Shown piece by piece: positions 53,841-64,000 of a stretch of 64,000 bases of DNA. Under the pieces are notes generated by a model. The model was not told the origin of the DNA. It searched no databases and worked only from the letters and a program-made list of their open reading frames with translations. The translations under genes and the position numbers were made by a program. Source of the stretch: Levilactobacillus suantsaii (GTDB lineage Bacteria; Bacillota; Bacilli; Lactobacillales; Lactobacillaceae); the NCBI RefSeq assembly GCF_004115745.1, contig NZ_QXIL01000001.1:62001-126000 (forward strand), in the 5' to 3' direction. Numbering within the stretch: position 1 is the first letter of the stretch; each line of letters starts with the position of its first letter.

Positions 53841-54110
53841 CTATACTTTCTGAATGGCATCAAAGAGCGACTCCCGTTGCATCCGGATTGTCAGCTGCTT
53901 TTGCTGTCCTAATGTTTCTAACGCCTGCTTCACGGCCGTAAAGCTCAGGACCTGTTCGTCCCATTCTCCCAGTAACATCATGGTGAAGTTCTGGTCCATG
54001 ATGGTCTGTGACACATCGACAATGTTGATGTGTTTCTGGGCTAGCGTGGTCGCCACTTCGGCAATGATTCCCACGTGGTCTTGGCCAATCACCGTAATAA
54101 TTGCTCGCAT
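53841..54110 (-). CDS. ACT domain protein (UPF0237)
   Basis: An 89-aa single ACT domain, starting [47 protein letters not shown], the typical amino-acid-binding fold of GcvR-like proteins. The start is the ATG at 54108-54110 after GGAGGC. It forms a two-gene operon with the UPF0210 gene. Probably a ligand-sensing partner of that protein; ligand unknown. Confidence 0.85.
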   Translation of the reverse strand: MRAIITVIGQDHVGIIAEVATTLAQKHINIVDVSQTIMDQNFTMMLLGEWDEQVLSFTAVKQALETLGQQKQLTIRMQRESLFDAIQKV

Positions 54111-54217
54111 CTTATTTGCCTCCAATTGAACTCATTATTTTCTCATAATAGCATGTCCCACCCGTAAATGCATCCATTTTATCAAATCACCACACGCCCA
54201 ATGACTAGACCCCGACA

Positions 54218-54253
54218 CAAAAAGCGCTCCGCCACTAAGGAACGGAACGCTTC
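54218..54253 (-). terminator. Terminator of the rapZ-yvcK-whiA operon
   Basis: The stem AAGCGTTCCG/CGGAGCGCTT, with inner G-T pairs, is followed by five T residues on the minus strand just after whiA. Confidence 0.78.
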
Positions 54254-54260
54254 TTGATCG

Positions 54261-55202
54261 TTAAGCCGTGGCTTCCCCCTCACGGAGGTGCTTGGCATAA
54301 TCATTGATTTTACGTAACCGGTGATTGATTCCCGACTTCGAAATCGGGCCTCCGGGCACCAGGTCGCCCAGTTCCTTCAAACTGACTTCCTGGTGTGCTA
54401 AACGGGTCTCCGCCACCTCACGCAGCTTGGTCGGTAATTGTCCCAAGCCCACCGTGGCCTCGATATACTGAATGTTATCGATTTGCCGGGTCGAAGCGGT
54501 CGCCACCTTATCCAGGTTGGCGTTTTCGCAGTTGACCAGCCGGTTGACCGAGTTACGCATGTCGCGCATGATGCGGACATCCTCGAATTTCAGCATGGCC
54601 GTCGTAGCACCAATCAAAGACAAGAAGTCAGCGATGTGTTCGGCCCCTTTTAAATAGGTGATGTAGCCACTACGCCGTTCGATTGAGCGGGCGTGCAAGT
54701 TATACTGGTTCATCATCCGCGCAATCATCTGGTTATGTTCTTCATACAAAGAGTAGATCTCCAGGTGATAACGACTGGTTTCCGGGTTGTTGACCGAGCC
54801 GCCCGCTAAAAAGGCGCCCCGGAGATACGAGCGCATCTGCAGGTCCGACTTTAAAATGCTCGCGGGCACGGCTTCGGACAATTGGGACCCGTCAAAGATG
54901 CCCAGGTCCGATAAGACGTCGGTCACACCACTCTTCACCCGGACGATGTAAAGGTTATTCTTCTTGAGCTTCATCTTACGCCGCACTAGCAATTCACTTT
55001 CCAAATCGTAGAACTGCTTCAACAGTTGGTACATTCGCCGCGCGATGGCGGGATTTTCCGTCTGGACGTTCAATACGAAATGATGATTGGCTAACCCTAA
55101 GGTCCCATTCATCCGAATCAAAGCCACCAGTTCTGCCTTGGCGTTGTCCCGGTGGACTTCTAACGTGGTGAGTTCTTTTTTGACTTCACTGGCATAGGAC
55201 AT
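54261..55202 (-). CDS. whiA: DNA-binding protein WhiA
   Basis: A 313-aa WhiA, with a LAGLIDADG-derived N-terminal domain ([47 protein letters not shown]) and a C-terminal helix-turn-helix ([32 protein letters not shown]). In B. subtilis it affects chromosome segregation and cell division; in actinobacteria it controls sporulation. Third gene of rapZ-yvcK-whiA, two bases after yvcK. Confidence 0.94.
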   Translation of the reverse strand: MSYASEVKKELTTLEVHRDNAKAELVALIRMNGTLGLANHHFVLNVQTENPAIARRMYQLLKQFYDLESELLVRRKMKLKKNNLYIVRVKSGVTDVLSDLGIFDGSQLSEAVPASILKSDLQMRSYLRGAFLAGGSVNNPETSRYHLEIYSLYEEHNQMIARMMNQYNLHARSIERRSGYITYLKGAEHIADFLSLIGATTAMLKFEDVRIMRDMRNSVNRLVNCENANLDKVATASTRQIDNIQYIEATVGLGQLPTKLREVAETRLAHQEVSLKELGDLVPGGPISKSGINHRLRKINDYAKHLREGEATA

Positions 55203-55204
55203 GG

Positions 55205-56218
55205 TTAAGACCCCCGATTCATGCGATAAGTGGGTTGACCAATCAGGTTCAACAGTTCGTGGACGACTTCCTTACCGTTATGGAACGCACCGTTATCGCG
55301 TAATTCGAGAAAGTCCGTCGAGATGACCCGGCAGCCCTGGTTACGCAAGCCTTGAAAATCATGCTTGACGGGTTGCGAGATTTCATCCCACCGTTGGTAA
55401 TCGATGTAGCGGTCCGGCACCTTTCGGGTGTTGACCAAAACGGTATCGATAAAGTTCGCGTGTAAGTGGCGGTTCAAGACCCGCACGTGGTCGGCGTCGG
55501 TGAAATTTTCTGTTTCACCTTTTTGGGTCATGATGTTACAGATGTACACCACTTCAGCCGGACTGGTGCGCACGGCATTACCCACGCTACTAATCATTAA
55601 GTTCGGTAAAATACTGGTAAATAAACTCCCGGGCCCCAACACGATTTGGTCGGCGGACATAATCGCGTCGATCACCGGTTGAACCGCTTGGGGTTGCTGG
55701 TGGTGGTCACTGGTCTCGACCCACACCCGTTTAATCAGCTTATGTGCGGCGGTGATCTCGGACTCACCACTTAACGTGCTACCGTCCGAAAACTGGGCGT
55801 GCAACTCTAAGGGCTCGTTAGCGGCCGGATAGATGTGCCCGTTGACCCGCATCAACTGGGACAACTCTTGAACAGCATCAAAAATTCCGCCCTTCATCTC
55901 TGAGAGGGCTGCAATAATCAGGTTCCCGATGGCGTGGCCCGCAAAAAAGTCGTCGGTCGTTTCAAACCGATATTGGAACAGGTCCTTGTAAATCGAGGGG
56001 ACCTCAGCCAAAGCGACCATCACGTTACGGATGTCACCCGGCGGCACCACGTTGACGTAGTGGCGAATAATGCCGGATGAGCCCCCGTCATCAGCGACGG
56101 TCACGACCGCCGTAATATCGACGTTTTGGTCACGCAGATTCCGTAAAATGACCGGTAATCCGGTACCCCCACCGATCACGACAATTTTGGGCCGGTGCGT
56201 ATGCATTGGATCTATCAT
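55205..56218 (-). CDS. yvcK: YvcK/CofD-like gluconeogenesis factor
   Basis: A 337-aa protein with the nucleotide-sugar-binding motif [20 protein letters not shown] near residue 10, [33 protein letters not shown], and LVNTRKVP further on. In B. subtilis YvcK binds UDP-GlcNAc and supports cell shape and growth on gluconeogenic carbon. The ATG overlaps the rapZ stop by 4 nt; an internal ATG four codons on is an alternative start. Confidence 0.93.
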   Translation of the reverse strand: MIDPMHTHRPKIVVIGGGTGLPVILRNLRDQNVDITAVVTVADDGGSSGIIRHYVNVVPPGDIRNVMVALAEVPSIYKDLFQYRFETTDDFFAGHAIGNLIIAALSEMKGGIFDAVQELSQLMRVNGHIYPAANEPLELHAQFSDGSTLSGESEITAAHKLIKRVWVETSDHHQQPQAVQPVIDAIMSADQIVLGPGSLFTSILPNLMISSVGNAVRTSPAEVVYICNIMTQKGETENFTDADHVRVLNRHLHANFIDTVLVNTRKVPDRYIDYQRWDEISQPVKHDFQGLRNQGCRVISTDFLELRDNGAFHNGKEVVHELLNLIGQPTYRMNRGS

Positions 56219-57099
56219 GAGCGGTTAGCGGACTCCTTTCGTTTCTCAATGTCGCGGTGGGTCACATGGACGGGATATTCATCCCCCAAGGCCTGGCCCA
56301 GTCGTTCAGCTAACGCGACTGACCGATGTTGGCCTCCCGTACACCCAATGGCGACAGTAAGATTTGATTTGCCTTCTTTTTTATATCCCGGCATGATCGA
56401 CTGTAATAAGCCCAAGAAGCGTTGGTAGAAAGCTTCGGTCTGGGGCTGTTTCATCACGTAGTCGTACACCGGTTGGTCCAATCCCGTCTGGTCCCGTAGT
56501 TCGGGTAAATAATACGGGTTGGGCAAGAACCGGACGTCCATCACGATATCGGCATCAATTGGTAACCCATACTTAAAGCCAAAAGACATCAATTCGACGT
56601 GGAACGTTTGGGTAGTTTCCGTTTCATAGTTATGGAAGATTTCCTCCCGCAACTTCCGGGGGGCAATCTCAGTGGTATCAATCACTAGTTGGGCAGCTTG
56701 ACGAATCGGCGCCAGTAACCGGCGCTCACGCTGAATGCCTTCCATCACCCGACCATTACGGGCCAACGGGTGGGAGCGTCGGGTTTCCTTATACCGGGAC
56801 ACCAATTCCTCGTCGGAGGCGTCCAAAAACAGCACCTGCGCCTGCATCGTGCCGTGAATAGCGACGTCGTTCAACATCCGGACAATCTCATCGTAGAAGG
56901 CCCGGGAACGCAAATCAATGACCAAAGCAATCTTATTCAACTTGCCAGATTCGCGTACCAGGTCCCAAAACTTTGGCAATAACGATGGCGGTAAATTATC
57001 GATACAGAAGTAGCCCAAATCCTCGAAACTTTGCATGGCAACGGTCTTACCGGCACCACTCATGCCCGTAATAATCACCAAATGAACCTGTTCTGTCAT
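56215..57099 (-). CDS. rapZ: RNase adapter / nucleotide-binding protein RapZ
   Basis: A 294-aa RapZ (YvcJ) with Walker [33 protein letters not shown] at the start, [36 protein letters not shown], and the C-terminal sugar-phosphate-sensing [17 protein letters not shown]. In enterobacteria RapZ senses GlcN6P and controls glmS mRNA; in bacilli the role is less clear. The start is the ATG at 57097-57099 after GGAAGGTG, dropping 51 residues of upstream reading frame. First gene of the operon. Confidence 0.94.
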   Translation of the reverse strand: MTEQVHLVIITGMSGAGKTVAMQSFEDLGYFCIDNLPPSLLPKFWDLVRESGKLNKIALVIDLRSRAFYDEIVRMLNDVAIHGTMQAQVLFLDASDEELVSRYKETRRSHPLARNGRVMEGIQRERRLLAPIRQAAQLVIDTTEIAPRKLREEIFHNYETETTQTFHVELMSFGFKYGLPIDADIVMDVRFLPNPYYLPELRDQTGLDQPVYDYVMKQPQTEAFYQRFLGLLQSIMPGYKKEGKSNLTVAIGCTGGQHRSVALAERLGQALGDEYPVHVTHRDIEKRKESANRS

Positions 57100-57259
57100 A
57101 GTTGTCACCTTCCTTGTGGTCAAAAAACATCTTAGAGCAGTATAACACACCGGGCGTGTCTTTCCCAATGATTCCCAAAAAACGCCGGCTAGTCCACCGC
57201 CAATGCGTAGGCGACACCCCCCTTCCTTAAGCTTTACTAAAGGGTTGGGCAAGCGACCT

Positions 57260-57304
57260 AAAAAAACGACCCTCCTTAGTCAACGTGACTGAGGAAGGTC
57301 GCTT
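57260..57304. terminator. Terminator after the HdeD-like gene
   Basis: The long stem GCGACCTTCCTCAGTC/GACTAAGGAGGGTCGT (a few G-T pairs) is followed by seven T residues on the minus strand. Confidence 0.8.
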
Positions 57305-57337
57305 TAAATTTTGCCATCAGCGATGAAATATCAGCAT

Positions 57338-57883
57338 TTAGCTACGGCTACGAGCAATCGCAATCCAGATGGCGTTCACCCCAAAGAGTCCAAAGAAGAT
57401 GGCAATCAAGGTGTTTAATGAAACAGCCGCCACGATGGGATTGACGAACAGCAAGATCCCAATAATCAAGGTTAACAAGTCCAAGATGATCGAAACCCAG
57501 TAAAAGCCCCCACCAAAATCACGCAGGTGCCGGCCGACGAGCAACCGTTCCAGTGAATCAACAATGAACCACAACGCAAAGAGGTACCCTAACGTGACGA
57601 TGGCACTGGACATATCGAAGAAAAAGACCAGTGCAATCAGAATATCGATAATCCCGAGCAGCAGCGCAAAATTTGCGCGCATCCCCGTAACGTCGTGTAG
57701 TTTCCGGTAGCCGGCAATGGTGGTCAATCCACTTAAAAGCGCAAGGGTCGCGAAAATAATAGCAAGTCCCGTTAAGCCAATCTTTGGCGAGCGGAATAGG
57801 CCGTACCCGGCAACCAGAAACAGGATGCCTAGGATGAATTCCCCCCAATCAAAGCCCCAGCGGGTTCGGTTCATATTAAACAT
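57338..57883 (-). CDS. HdeD/DUF308-family membrane protein
   Basis: A 181-aa protein with six membrane helices arranged as three repeats (WGEFILGILFLVAGYGLF, FALLLGIIDILIALVFFF, WVSIILDLLTLIIGILLFVNPIVA), as in the HdeD/DUF308 family. Members are linked to acid stress in enterobacteria; the role in lactobacilli is unknown. The start is the ATG at 57881-57883 after GAGGAAG at a rather long spacing, so the ATG three codons later is also possible. Monocistronic. Confidence 0.75.
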   Translation of the reverse strand: MFNMNRTRWGFDWGEFILGILFLVAGYGLFRSPKIGLTGLAIIFATLALLSGLTTIAGYRKLHDVTGMRANFALLLGIIDILIALVFFFDMSSAIVTLGYLFALWFIVDSLERLLVGRHLRDFGGGFYWVSIILDLLTLIIGILLFVNPIVAAVSLNTLIAIFFGLFGVNAIWIAIARSRS

Positions 57884-57978
57884 GATGTTGACACTTCCTC
57901 TCACAAATTCAGTCAGATGCGACTGGTTTAAACCATTGTACTGGTTTTCCGTGGTTCTCACAAGTTAAGGGGTCACAC

Positions 57979-58021
57979 TAACGGCGCGTTTCCCTGGTTT
58001 AATCCGGGAAACGCGCCGTTA
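57979..58021. terminator. Long perfect hairpin after uvrA
   Basis: The 15-bp arms AACGGCGCGTTTCCC/GGGAAACGCGCCGTT enclose an 11-nt loop. The T-rich side faces the plus strand; on the minus strand no T tract follows. It probably ends uvrA or insulates the HdeD-like gene. Confidence 0.6.
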
Positions 58022-58062
58022 ATTTTTAGTTAATTTCAATTTTTACCTGGAATTCGAACAGC

Positions 58063-60909
58063 TTACTGATCTGTTTCGGTGCGCTTGCGGTCCCGTTCCA
58101 ACACGGGTTTCAGGTACTGACCCGTATAGCTGTTCTTCACTTGGGCCAATTCCTCAGGCGTCCCGGTAGCGACCACGTAACCGCCGGCTTCCCCACCCTC
58201 AGGACCTAAGTCGATCAGATGGTCGGCCGTCTTGATGACATCGAGATTGTGTTCGATGACCAACACCGTGTTGCCCTTGTCGACTAACCGGTGGAGCACT
58301 TCCAACAGGCGCTTGATGTCGTCGGTGTGCAATCCAGTGGTGGGTTCATCCAGAATATAAAAGTTCTTGCCGTTTTGTTGCTTGTGTAGTTCAGCCGCCA
58401 ACTTCATCCGTTGGGCTTCCCCACCGGATAAGGTCGTGGCGGGTTGACCCAACTTCACGTAGCCCAAGCCGACATCCTGAATCGTTTGTAATTTCCGGGT
58501 AATCTTCGGAATCGCTTCGAAGAATTTGAGGGCTTCACTGACTGTCATGTCCAAGACGTCGGCGATGTTCTTGCCCTTGTACTCGACTTCCAGAGTCTCA
58601 GAATTGTACCGCGTTCCGTGGCAGACTTCACACGGCACGTAAACGTCGGGCAAAAAGTTCATTTCAATCTTTAAGATGCCGTCACCGTGGCAGGCCTCAC
58701 ACCGACCGCCCTTGGTGTTGAAACTAAAGCGGCCCTTCTGGTAGCCCCGCAGTTTGGCGTCATTGGTCTGAGCGAACAACGCCCGCACATCGTCGAAGAC
58801 TCCGGTGTAGGTCGCCGGGTTACTCCGCGGTGTCCGACCAATCGGACTTTGGTCGATGTCAACTAAGCGTTCGATGTTTTTGACACCCGCAACGCTCTTG
58901 TATTTGCCGGGCTTGGCTGAATTCCGATTCAGCTTCTGGGCCAGGACCCGCTTCAAAATGCTGTTGACCAACGTGGATTTCCCGGAACCGGAGACCCCGG
59001 TCACGACCACAAACTCACCTAACGGAAAGTCCACGGTGATGTCCTTCAAGTTGTTCTCGGCCGCACCGGTCAAGCGAATCTGCTTGCCGTTGCCCTGACG
59101 GCGTTCTAACGGCACCGGAATGTACTTCTTCCCGGAGAGGTATTGGCCGGTCAACGACTTACTTGAGCGCATCACTTGCTTAGGCGTGCCGGCGGCCATG
59201 ACCTGGCCCCCGTTTTCCCCGGCTCCCGGACCAATGTCAACGATGTAGTCGGCAGCCCGCATGGTGTCTTCATCGTGTTCGACCACGATCAGGGTGTTCC
59301 CTAAATCACGCATTTGCTTCAATGACGAAATCAACCGGTCGTTATCTCGTTGGTGCAACCCGATGGACGGTTCGTCCAGGATATACAGCACCCCGGACAG
59401 GTTCGACCCAATCTGGGTGGCCAACCGAATCCGTTGGGCTTCCCCACCGGACAAAGTCCGCGCCGAACGACTCAGCGTTAGGTAGTTGACCCCCACGTTG
59501 CGTAGGAAGGTCAACCGGTCGCGAATTTCCTTTAAAATGGGGTGGGCAATCGTGGCGTCTTGTTCGCCAAAAGTCAACCCCTTGAAGAACGTTAATTCCT
59601 TATCAACGGGTAAATCGGAGACTTCCCCGATGTGTTGGCCGTCGATTTTGACACTCAACGCCTTTTCGTTGAGCCGGTAGCCGTGACAGGTATGACAAGT
59701 CAATTCGGTCATGTACTTGCGCATCACGTCGCGGGTGAAGTCACTGTTGGTCTCGTGGTAGCGCCGGTTGACGTTCGGGATGACCCCTTCGAATGCCACG
59801 TCGACGTCACGCACGCCACCAAAGTCGTTTTCGTAGTGGAAGTGGAACTGCTTGCCCTGTGACCCGTAAAGGACTAAGTCGCGGTCTTTTTTGGCCAGCT
59901 TATTAAAGGGTGTATCCATGTCAACGTTGAAGGCAGCACAAGCCTGTTCCAGTAAGGCTGGGTAGTACTGTGAACTGATGGGGTTCCAAGGCTCTAAAGC
60001 CCCTTCCCGCAAGGTCTTGGTCTTGTCCGGAACAACTAAGTCCAAGTCGACTTCCAGTTTGACACCTAACCCGTCACAATCGGGGCAAGCACCAAACGGG
60101 GCGTTGAAGGAGAACAGCCGTGGTTCCAGTTCACCAACCGTAAACCCACAAATCGGGCAGGCGTAGTGTTCGGAAAACACCATCGGTTCGCCATCAATCA
60201 AATCGGCGATCGCATAACCCCCACTCAAGCGTAACGCCGCTTCGAAGGAGTCAAACAAGCGGGACCGAATCCCCTTCTTGACCACGATTCGGTCGATGAC
60301 GATGGCGATGTCGTGACGTTGATTCTTATTAAGTTCCGCCACGTCGTCGAGGTCTTGGGTCTCGCCATCCACGCGAACGCGAACGAAACCTTCCCGGCGA
60401 ATCTTTTCGAAAATCTGCTTATGCTGGCCCTTCTTGCCCCGCACGATGGGCGACAAAATCTGGAGCTTGGTCCGTTCTGGCAAGGCCAAAATCTGGTCTA
60501 CCATCTGTTCAACACTTTGGCTGGTAATCTTCGTGCCGTCGTTAGGACAGATGGGCGTGCCGACCCGCGCCCATAAAAGCCGCAGGTAGTCGTTGATTTC
60601 CGTAACGGTCCCCACGGTCGACCGTGGGTTCTTCGAGGTCGTCTTCTGGTCGATAGAGATGGCCGGACTCAGCCCATCGATGGAGTCCACGTCCGGTTTG
60701 TCCATCTGGCCTAAGAACTGCCGCGCGTAGGAAGATAAGCTCTCCACGTAGCGCCGTTGGCCTTCCGCGTATAGCGTGTCAAAGGCTAACGAGCTCTTCC
60801 CTGAACCGGAAAGACCACTGATGACCACAAACTTATTCTTAGGAATCGTGACGTCAATATCTTTTAAGTTATGGGCCCGTGCCCCATGAATGACAATCTT
60901 ATCGTTCAT
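58063..60909 (-). CDS. uvrA: Excinuclease ABC subunit A
   Basis: A 948-aa UvrA, the damage-recognising ATPase of nucleotide excision repair. It has two ABC modules with Walker [20 protein letters not shown] near residue 35 and [17 protein letters not shown] near residue 640. The zinc fingers [18 protein letters not shown]...CPDC and [16 protein letters not shown]...CEVC are intact, and the signatures [17 protein letters not shown] and [15 protein letters not shown] are present. ATG at 60907-60909 chosen; the preceding TTG is also possible. It follows uvrB by 23 nt in one operon. Confidence 0.97.
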   Translation of the reverse strand: MNDKIVIHGARAHNLKDIDVTIPKNKFVVISGLSGSGKSSLAFDTLYAEGQRRYVESLSSYARQFLGQMDKPDVDSIDGLSPAISIDQKTTSKNPRSTVGTVTEINDYLRLLWARVGTPICPNDGTKITSQSVEQMVDQILALPERTKLQILSPIVRGKKGQHKQIFEKIRREGFVRVRVDGETQDLDDVAELNKNQRHDIAIVIDRIVVKKGIRSRLFDSFEAALRLSGGYAIADLIDGEPMVFSEHYACPICGFTVGELEPRLFSFNAPFGACPDCDGLGVKLEVDLDLVVPDKTKTLREGALEPWNPISSQYYPALLEQACAAFNVDMDTPFNKLAKKDRDLVLYGSQGKQFHFHYENDFGGVRDVDVAFEGVIPNVNRRYHETNSDFTRDVMRKYMTELTCHTCHGYRLNEKALSVKIDGQHIGEVSDLPVDKELTFFKGLTFGEQDATIAHPILKEIRDRLTFLRNVGVNYLTLSRSARTLSGGEAQRIRLATQIGSNLSGVLYILDEPSIGLHQRDNDRLISSLKQMRDLGNTLIVVEHDEDTMRAADYIVDIGPGAGENGGQVMAAGTPKQVMRSSKSLTGQYLSGKKYIPVPLERRQGNGKQIRLTGAAENNLKDITVDFPLGEFVVVTGVSGSGKSTLVNSILKRVLAQKLNRNSAKPGKYKSVAGVKNIERLVDIDQSPIGRTPRSNPATYTGVFDDVRALFAQTNDAKLRGYQKGRFSFNTKGGRCEACHGDGILKIEMNFLPDVYVPCEVCHGTRYNSETLEVEYKGKNIADVLDMTVSEALKFFEAIPKITRKLQTIQDVGLGYVKLGQPATTLSGGEAQRMKLAAELHKQQNGKNFYILDEPTTGLHTDDIKRLLEVLHRLVDKGNTVLVIEHNLDVIKTADHLIDLGPEGGEAGGYVVATGTPEELAQVKNSYTGQYLKPVLERDRKRTETDQ

Positions 60910-60932
60910 CAAGTTTTCTTAGCTCCTTCTTC

Positions 60933-62939
60933 CTAATCACCAATCTCCGTCTTCATGTCCATGATGGTATCCCGTAAGGACGCCGCTTGTTCGAAGTCGA
61001 GTTTTTTCGCGGCTGCGCGCATCTCGTCTTCCAGACGGGCAATCAGCTTCTCCTGGTCGGCCTTATCCATATCCTCGAAGTCGTTAGTGACAAAGTCGTC
61101 GCTCTCGCCACTCTGGTCGTCCTTCTTGGTCACGGAAATCAGGTCACGGATTGGTTTGACAATCGTCTTCGGGGTAATCCCATGCTTTTGATTATAAGCC
61201 TGTTGAATCTTCCGCCGCCGAGCGGTCTCATCAATGGCGGCTTGCATCGAGTCAGTGACGCTATCCGCGTACATGATGACGTGCCCGTGAACGTTCCGGG
61301 CCGCCCGGCCGATAGTTTGAATCAGCGACCGTTCGTTTCGTAAGAACCCTTCCTTGTCGGCATCCAAAATGGCAATCAACGAGACTTCAGGAATATCGAT
61401 ACCTTCCCGCAAGAGGTTGATGCCGACTAAGACATCGTACTTGCCTAAACGCAAGTCCCGCATGATTTCGGTCCGTTCCAAAGTCTTGATGTCAGAATGC
61501 AGGTAGGCGACTTTAATGCCCAAGTCTTTCAAATAATCGGTCAAATCTTCGGCCATCTTCTTGGTCAAGGTGGTCACAAAGGTCCGTTCGTTGGCCTCGA
61601 CCCGTTGGTTGATTTCACCCACCAGATCGTCCATTTGACCCATGATGGGGCAGACTTCGATGGTCGGATCCAATAACCCCGTCGGTCGAATAATTTGTTC
61701 GACCACGTGATTGGTCTGATCTTCTTCGTACGGCCCTGGCGTGGCGGACATGTAGACGACCTGATTGACGTGTTGTTCGAACTCATTGAGCTTTAACGGG
61801 CGGTTATCGAGCGCACTAGGCAACCGGAAGCCGTAGTCAATCAACTGTTGCTTGCGGGCACGGTCCCCGTTGTACATCCCCCGCACTTGGGGCATGGTGA
61901 CGTGCGATTCATCGACCACCAGCAAAAAATCTTTGGGGAAGAAATCGAGTAAGGTGTACGGCGGTTCGCCCGCTTGGCGACCTTCCATCCAGCGTGAGTA
62001 GTTTTCAATCCCACTGGTGTAGCCCATCTCGCGCATCATTTCCACGTCGTAGGTGGTCCGTTGCTTCAGCCGTTGAGCTTCCAGTAACTTCCCCTGACTT
62101 TCGAACTCGGCCACCCGGTCCTTCATTTCACCTTCGATTCCAGCAGTGGCTTTCGCCATGATATCCTCATTGGTCAAAAAGTGGGTCGCCGGAAAGATAG
62201 CCACGTGGTCGCGGTCGCCGACGATTTCCCCGGTCAAGGCATCGACCTCGCGAATCCGGTCGATTTCGTCGCCGAAGAATTCGACCCGTAACGCGTGTTC
62301 GTCCCGCGATGCCGGGAAGATTTCGACCACATCACCGTGGACCCGGAACCGGCCCCGTTGGAAGTCGTAATCGTTGCGTTCGAATTGAATATCGACTAAT
62401 TTCCGTAGTAACGCGTCCCGTTCGATTTCTTGACCGACCCGGAGTGAAACCACGTGGTTCTGGTATTCTTTGGGATCCCCTAATCCGAAGATCGAGGAGA
62501 CGGAGGCCACGACGATGACATCGTTACGTTCCAGTAAGGAACTAGTTGCTGAGTGCCGTAATTTATCAATCTCATCATTAATAGATGAGTCTTTTTCAAT
62601 ATAAGTGTCGCTCGAAGGGACGTAAGCTTCCGGTTGGTAGTAGTCATAATAACTGACGAAATACTCCACCGCGTTATGCGGGAAAAACTGTTTGAATTCC
62701 CCGTAGAGCTGTCCCGCTAACGTTTTATTATGCGACAAAATCAGCGTCGGTTTATTGACGTTTTTGATCACGTTGGAAATGGTGAAGGTTTTCCCCGTTC
62801 CCGTGGCGCCTAGTAGAATCTGCGCCTTTTCGTGATTCTGGATTCCCTTGGTCAGTTCCTTGATGGCCTCGGGTTGATCCCCCGTTGGCTGATAGTTGGA
62901 GACCAAATCAAACTTCTGGTCCGTTTGTCGATCAATCAT
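60933..62939 (-). CDS. uvrB: Excinuclease ABC subunit B
   Basis: A 668-aa UvrB helicase-like damage verifier. Walker [19 protein letters not shown], the beta-hairpin [51 protein letters not shown], the helicase motifs [46 protein letters not shown], and the C-terminal UVR domain ([28 protein letters not shown]) that binds UvrC are all present. GGAGGGAC precedes the start. First gene of uvrBA. Confidence 0.97.
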   Translation of the reverse strand: MIDRQTDQKFDLVSNYQPTGDQPEAIKELTKGIQNHEKAQILLGATGTGKTFTISNVIKNVNKPTLILSHNKTLAGQLYGEFKQFFPHNAVEYFVSYYDYYQPEAYVPSSDTYIEKDSSINDEIDKLRHSATSSLLERNDVIVVASVSSIFGLGDPKEYQNHVVSLRVGQEIERDALLRKLVDIQFERNDYDFQRGRFRVHGDVVEIFPASRDEHALRVEFFGDEIDRIREVDALTGEIVGDRDHVAIFPATHFLTNEDIMAKATAGIEGEMKDRVAEFESQGKLLEAQRLKQRTTYDVEMMREMGYTSGIENYSRWMEGRQAGEPPYTLLDFFPKDFLLVVDESHVTMPQVRGMYNGDRARKQQLIDYGFRLPSALDNRPLKLNEFEQHVNQVVYMSATPGPYEEDQTNHVVEQIIRPTGLLDPTIEVCPIMGQMDDLVGEINQRVEANERTFVTTLTKKMAEDLTDYLKDLGIKVAYLHSDIKTLERTEIMRDLRLGKYDVLVGINLLREGIDIPEVSLIAILDADKEGFLRNERSLIQTIGRAARNVHGHVIMYADSVTDSMQAAIDETARRRKIQQAYNQKHGITPKTIVKPIRDLISVTKKDDQSGESDDFVTNDFEDMDKADQEKLIARLEDEMRAAAKKLDFEQAASLRDTIMDMKTEIGD

Positions 62940-62977
62940 GCAGGTCCCTCCTTACCCGTTCAAAATGAATTTCAGCG

Positions 62978-63006
62978 AAAAAAATGGGAAACGTAGCGCT
63001 CCCCAT
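62978..63006 (-). terminator. Terminator of the GNAT-like gene
   Basis: The stem ATGGGGAGCGC/CGTTTCCCAT (imperfect) is followed by seven T residues on the minus strand. Confidence 0.65.
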
Positions 63007-63043
63007 CACGTTCAAATAGTTTACCACACCGAACATACTTTCG

Positions 63044-63589
63044 CTAGTTTGCGGTTCGGGTGTCAAATTTATCTTGATAAATGGTCACGTTGGCACTCCG
63101 GGAGCCCCGAACTACCGTGGTTCGTTGGACCTGCGTCAGCCCCTGGTCGGTCCAAAAGGTCGGCGCGTCACGGTCGCCCATAAAGACGCTCAGCTGGAGT
63201 TGCACCGCATCGACCGTCAGTAACGTCTGGACCAGACTTTGGTACAACTCGCCCTGTTGCGCGCGCGACAGTTGCTTATCGGGTAACCACAACCCCAGCC
63301 ACACTAAGCTGGGAAGTGGGTAATCAATGATGAGGTCCACGATAAGTACCAAGCGGTCGTGGTCAAACACGCCCAGGTAGGCTTTTTGGTCCGCCGTCGC
63401 GTTGAGCGGAACGTCTTCCACGTCTTGCACCGCTTCGCGCCGCGTCACCGGATGGTCTTGAAAATGCCCAAAATATTCCGGGTGTTGGGCCTGAAACTCA
63501 TAAATCAAGTCGTCATCAGCGTGGGTCAACGCCCGCACCGTGGTACCAGTGCCTTCGAGGCGGTGATTCCACACAGTTGCTAATGTCAT
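63044..63589 (-). CDS. GNAT-like acetyltransferase
   Basis: A 181-aa protein resembling the GNAT superfamily in layout. The N-terminal VRALTHADDDLIYEFQAQHPEYFG is like the substrate-side helices. YLGVFDHDRLVLIVDLIIDYPLPSLVWLGLWLPDKQLSRAQQGELYQSLVQ covers the central strands and what should be the cofactor loop, though the usual RGxGxG/A is replaced by SRAQQGE. It ends GDRDAPTFWTDQGLTQV. The weak cofactor motif makes activity uncertain. It lies one base after the HD hydrolase gene and is probably co-transcribed with it. Confidence 0.65.
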   Translation of the reverse strand: MTLATVWNHRLEGTGTTVRALTHADDDLIYEFQAQHPEYFGHFQDHPVTRREAVQDVEDVPLNATADQKAYLGVFDHDRLVLIVDLIIDYPLPSLVWLGLWLPDKQLSRAQQGELYQSLVQTLLTVDAVQLQLSVFMGDRDAPTFWTDQGLTQVQRTTVVRGSRSANVTIYQDKFDTRTAN

Positions 63590-63590
63590 G

Positions 63591-64000
63591 TTAGTCCTCC
63601 TTGGCGTGCTTCAACAGTTGATTCGTCAGCGCGGCGAGCTTCTGCCGGTCACTAAAGTCGGCCGACAACAGTTCGGCCAGGACTTCCTTTAAAAAGTACT
63701 GGACACACGCCATTTGTTTGAATTGTAAAATCGTGGCCAAGCTTTCGCGGTAGATCTCCGTGTAGACCGGTTCGGGATTACCCTTTTCGATTTCCCCAAA
63801 GGACTCGTACAGTAAGTCGACCTTATCGGCGACCGATAAGATACGGCCTTCTAGAGTATCGTCCTTGCCTTCACCTAGTCGCCGAGCGTACGCCGCTTGG
63901 AACTGTTCGGGAATTTCATTGTGGATGAAATTGGCAGTCAACGAATCCTCAACGTCGGCCAGCATCTTGCGCAGTTCCGGTGTCGCGTATTTCACCGGCG
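63591..64000 (-). CDS. HD-domain hydrolase, YfbR-like 5'-nucleotidase, N-terminus beyond window
   Basis: The C-terminal 135 residues of a protein that continues off the right edge; the first visible residues PVKYATPELRKMLADVE correspond to the middle of YfbR/HD-domain nucleotidases. ILSVADKVDLLYESFGEIEKGNPEPVY contains the last metal-binding aspartate of the HD domain. The catalytic HD motif itself lies outside. The family removes phosphate from deoxynucleoside monophosphates. The true start is not in the window. Confidence 0.75.
   Translation of the reverse strand, partial: PVKYATPELRKMLADVEDSLTANFIHNEIPEQFQAAYARRLGEGKDDTLEGRILSVADKVDLLYESFGEIEKGNPEPVYTEIYRESLATILQFKQMACVQYFLKEVLAELLSADFSDRQKLAALTNQLLKHAKED

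Overview
The window is chromosomal DNA from a GC-rich member of the Lactobacillaceae, on the evidence of gene content, order and sequence style. The conserved block uvrB-uvrA-rapZ-yvcK-whiA-clpP-cggR-gapA-pgk-tpiA-eno-secG-est-rnr-smpB-ung-pta-tsaE is the usual lactobacillus arrangement. Shine-Dalgarno sites are strong, TTG and GTG starts occur, and a ppx-ppk-ppx operon and an hcr-like phenolic acid reductase locus are present. A Levilactobacillus- or Lactiplantibacillus-like host is my guess; the species cannot be read from this sequence. No phage, insertion sequence or CRISPR array is visible. The one gene that looks derived from a mobile element is a zinc-finger/AP2 protein near position 1.3 kb.

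Layout. 0-5.5 kb: accessory and regulatory genes. These are a YtrA-type repressor with its ABC ATPase, the AP2 protein, a DUF1304 protein, an unannotated 34-codon microgene with its own promoter and terminator, two tiny proteins, an OsmC-like protein, a MarR regulator and LicD. 5.6-10.2 kb: polyphosphate operon ppx1-ppk-ppx2, in which the first two genes carry frameshifts at C/G homopolymers. 10.7-10.9 kb: a probable small RNA whose promoter contains a perfect cre site. 11-14.6 kb: tagH, a glucosaminidase and nagB. 15.2-20.5 kb: glmS, glmM, cdaR and cdaA, covering amino sugar supply and c-di-AMP synthesis. 20.8-26.3 kb: DUF1361, a CPA1 antiporter, murB with a long GC-rich leader, xth and a DnaQ-like exonuclease. 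26.4-30.6 kb: hcrB-hcrA with divergent hcrR. 30.7-32.3 kb: an ArsR-rhodanese regulator and a DsbA/FrnE-like protein plus a 45-aa two-cysteine protein, sharing a 22-bp operator. 32.4-45.3 kb: housekeeping genes, a ClC antiporter, and an LPXTG surface protein whose membrane anchor lies in another frame. 45.4-49 kb: cggR and glycolysis, with terminators between the units. 49.1-50.3 kb: two identical tRNA-Arg(CCG) genes flanking an ECF S component. 50.3-54.1 kb: a LytTR/LiaF-like pair, clpP, and a UPF0210/ACT pair. 54.2-64 kb: whiA-yvcK-rapZ, a HdeD-like protein, uvrA, uvrB, a GNAT-like protein and a truncated HD hydrolase.

The genes centre on cell envelope precursor supply (nagB/glmS/glmM/murB), polyphosphate, glycolysis, and redox or phenolic stress. 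The observations most worth following are the cre-controlled small RNA, the stand-alone microgene, the ArsR-rhodanese/DsbA/microprotein regulon, and three separate C/G-homopolymer frameshifts. Those frameshifts are either genuine on/off switches or sequence errors; reads would decide.
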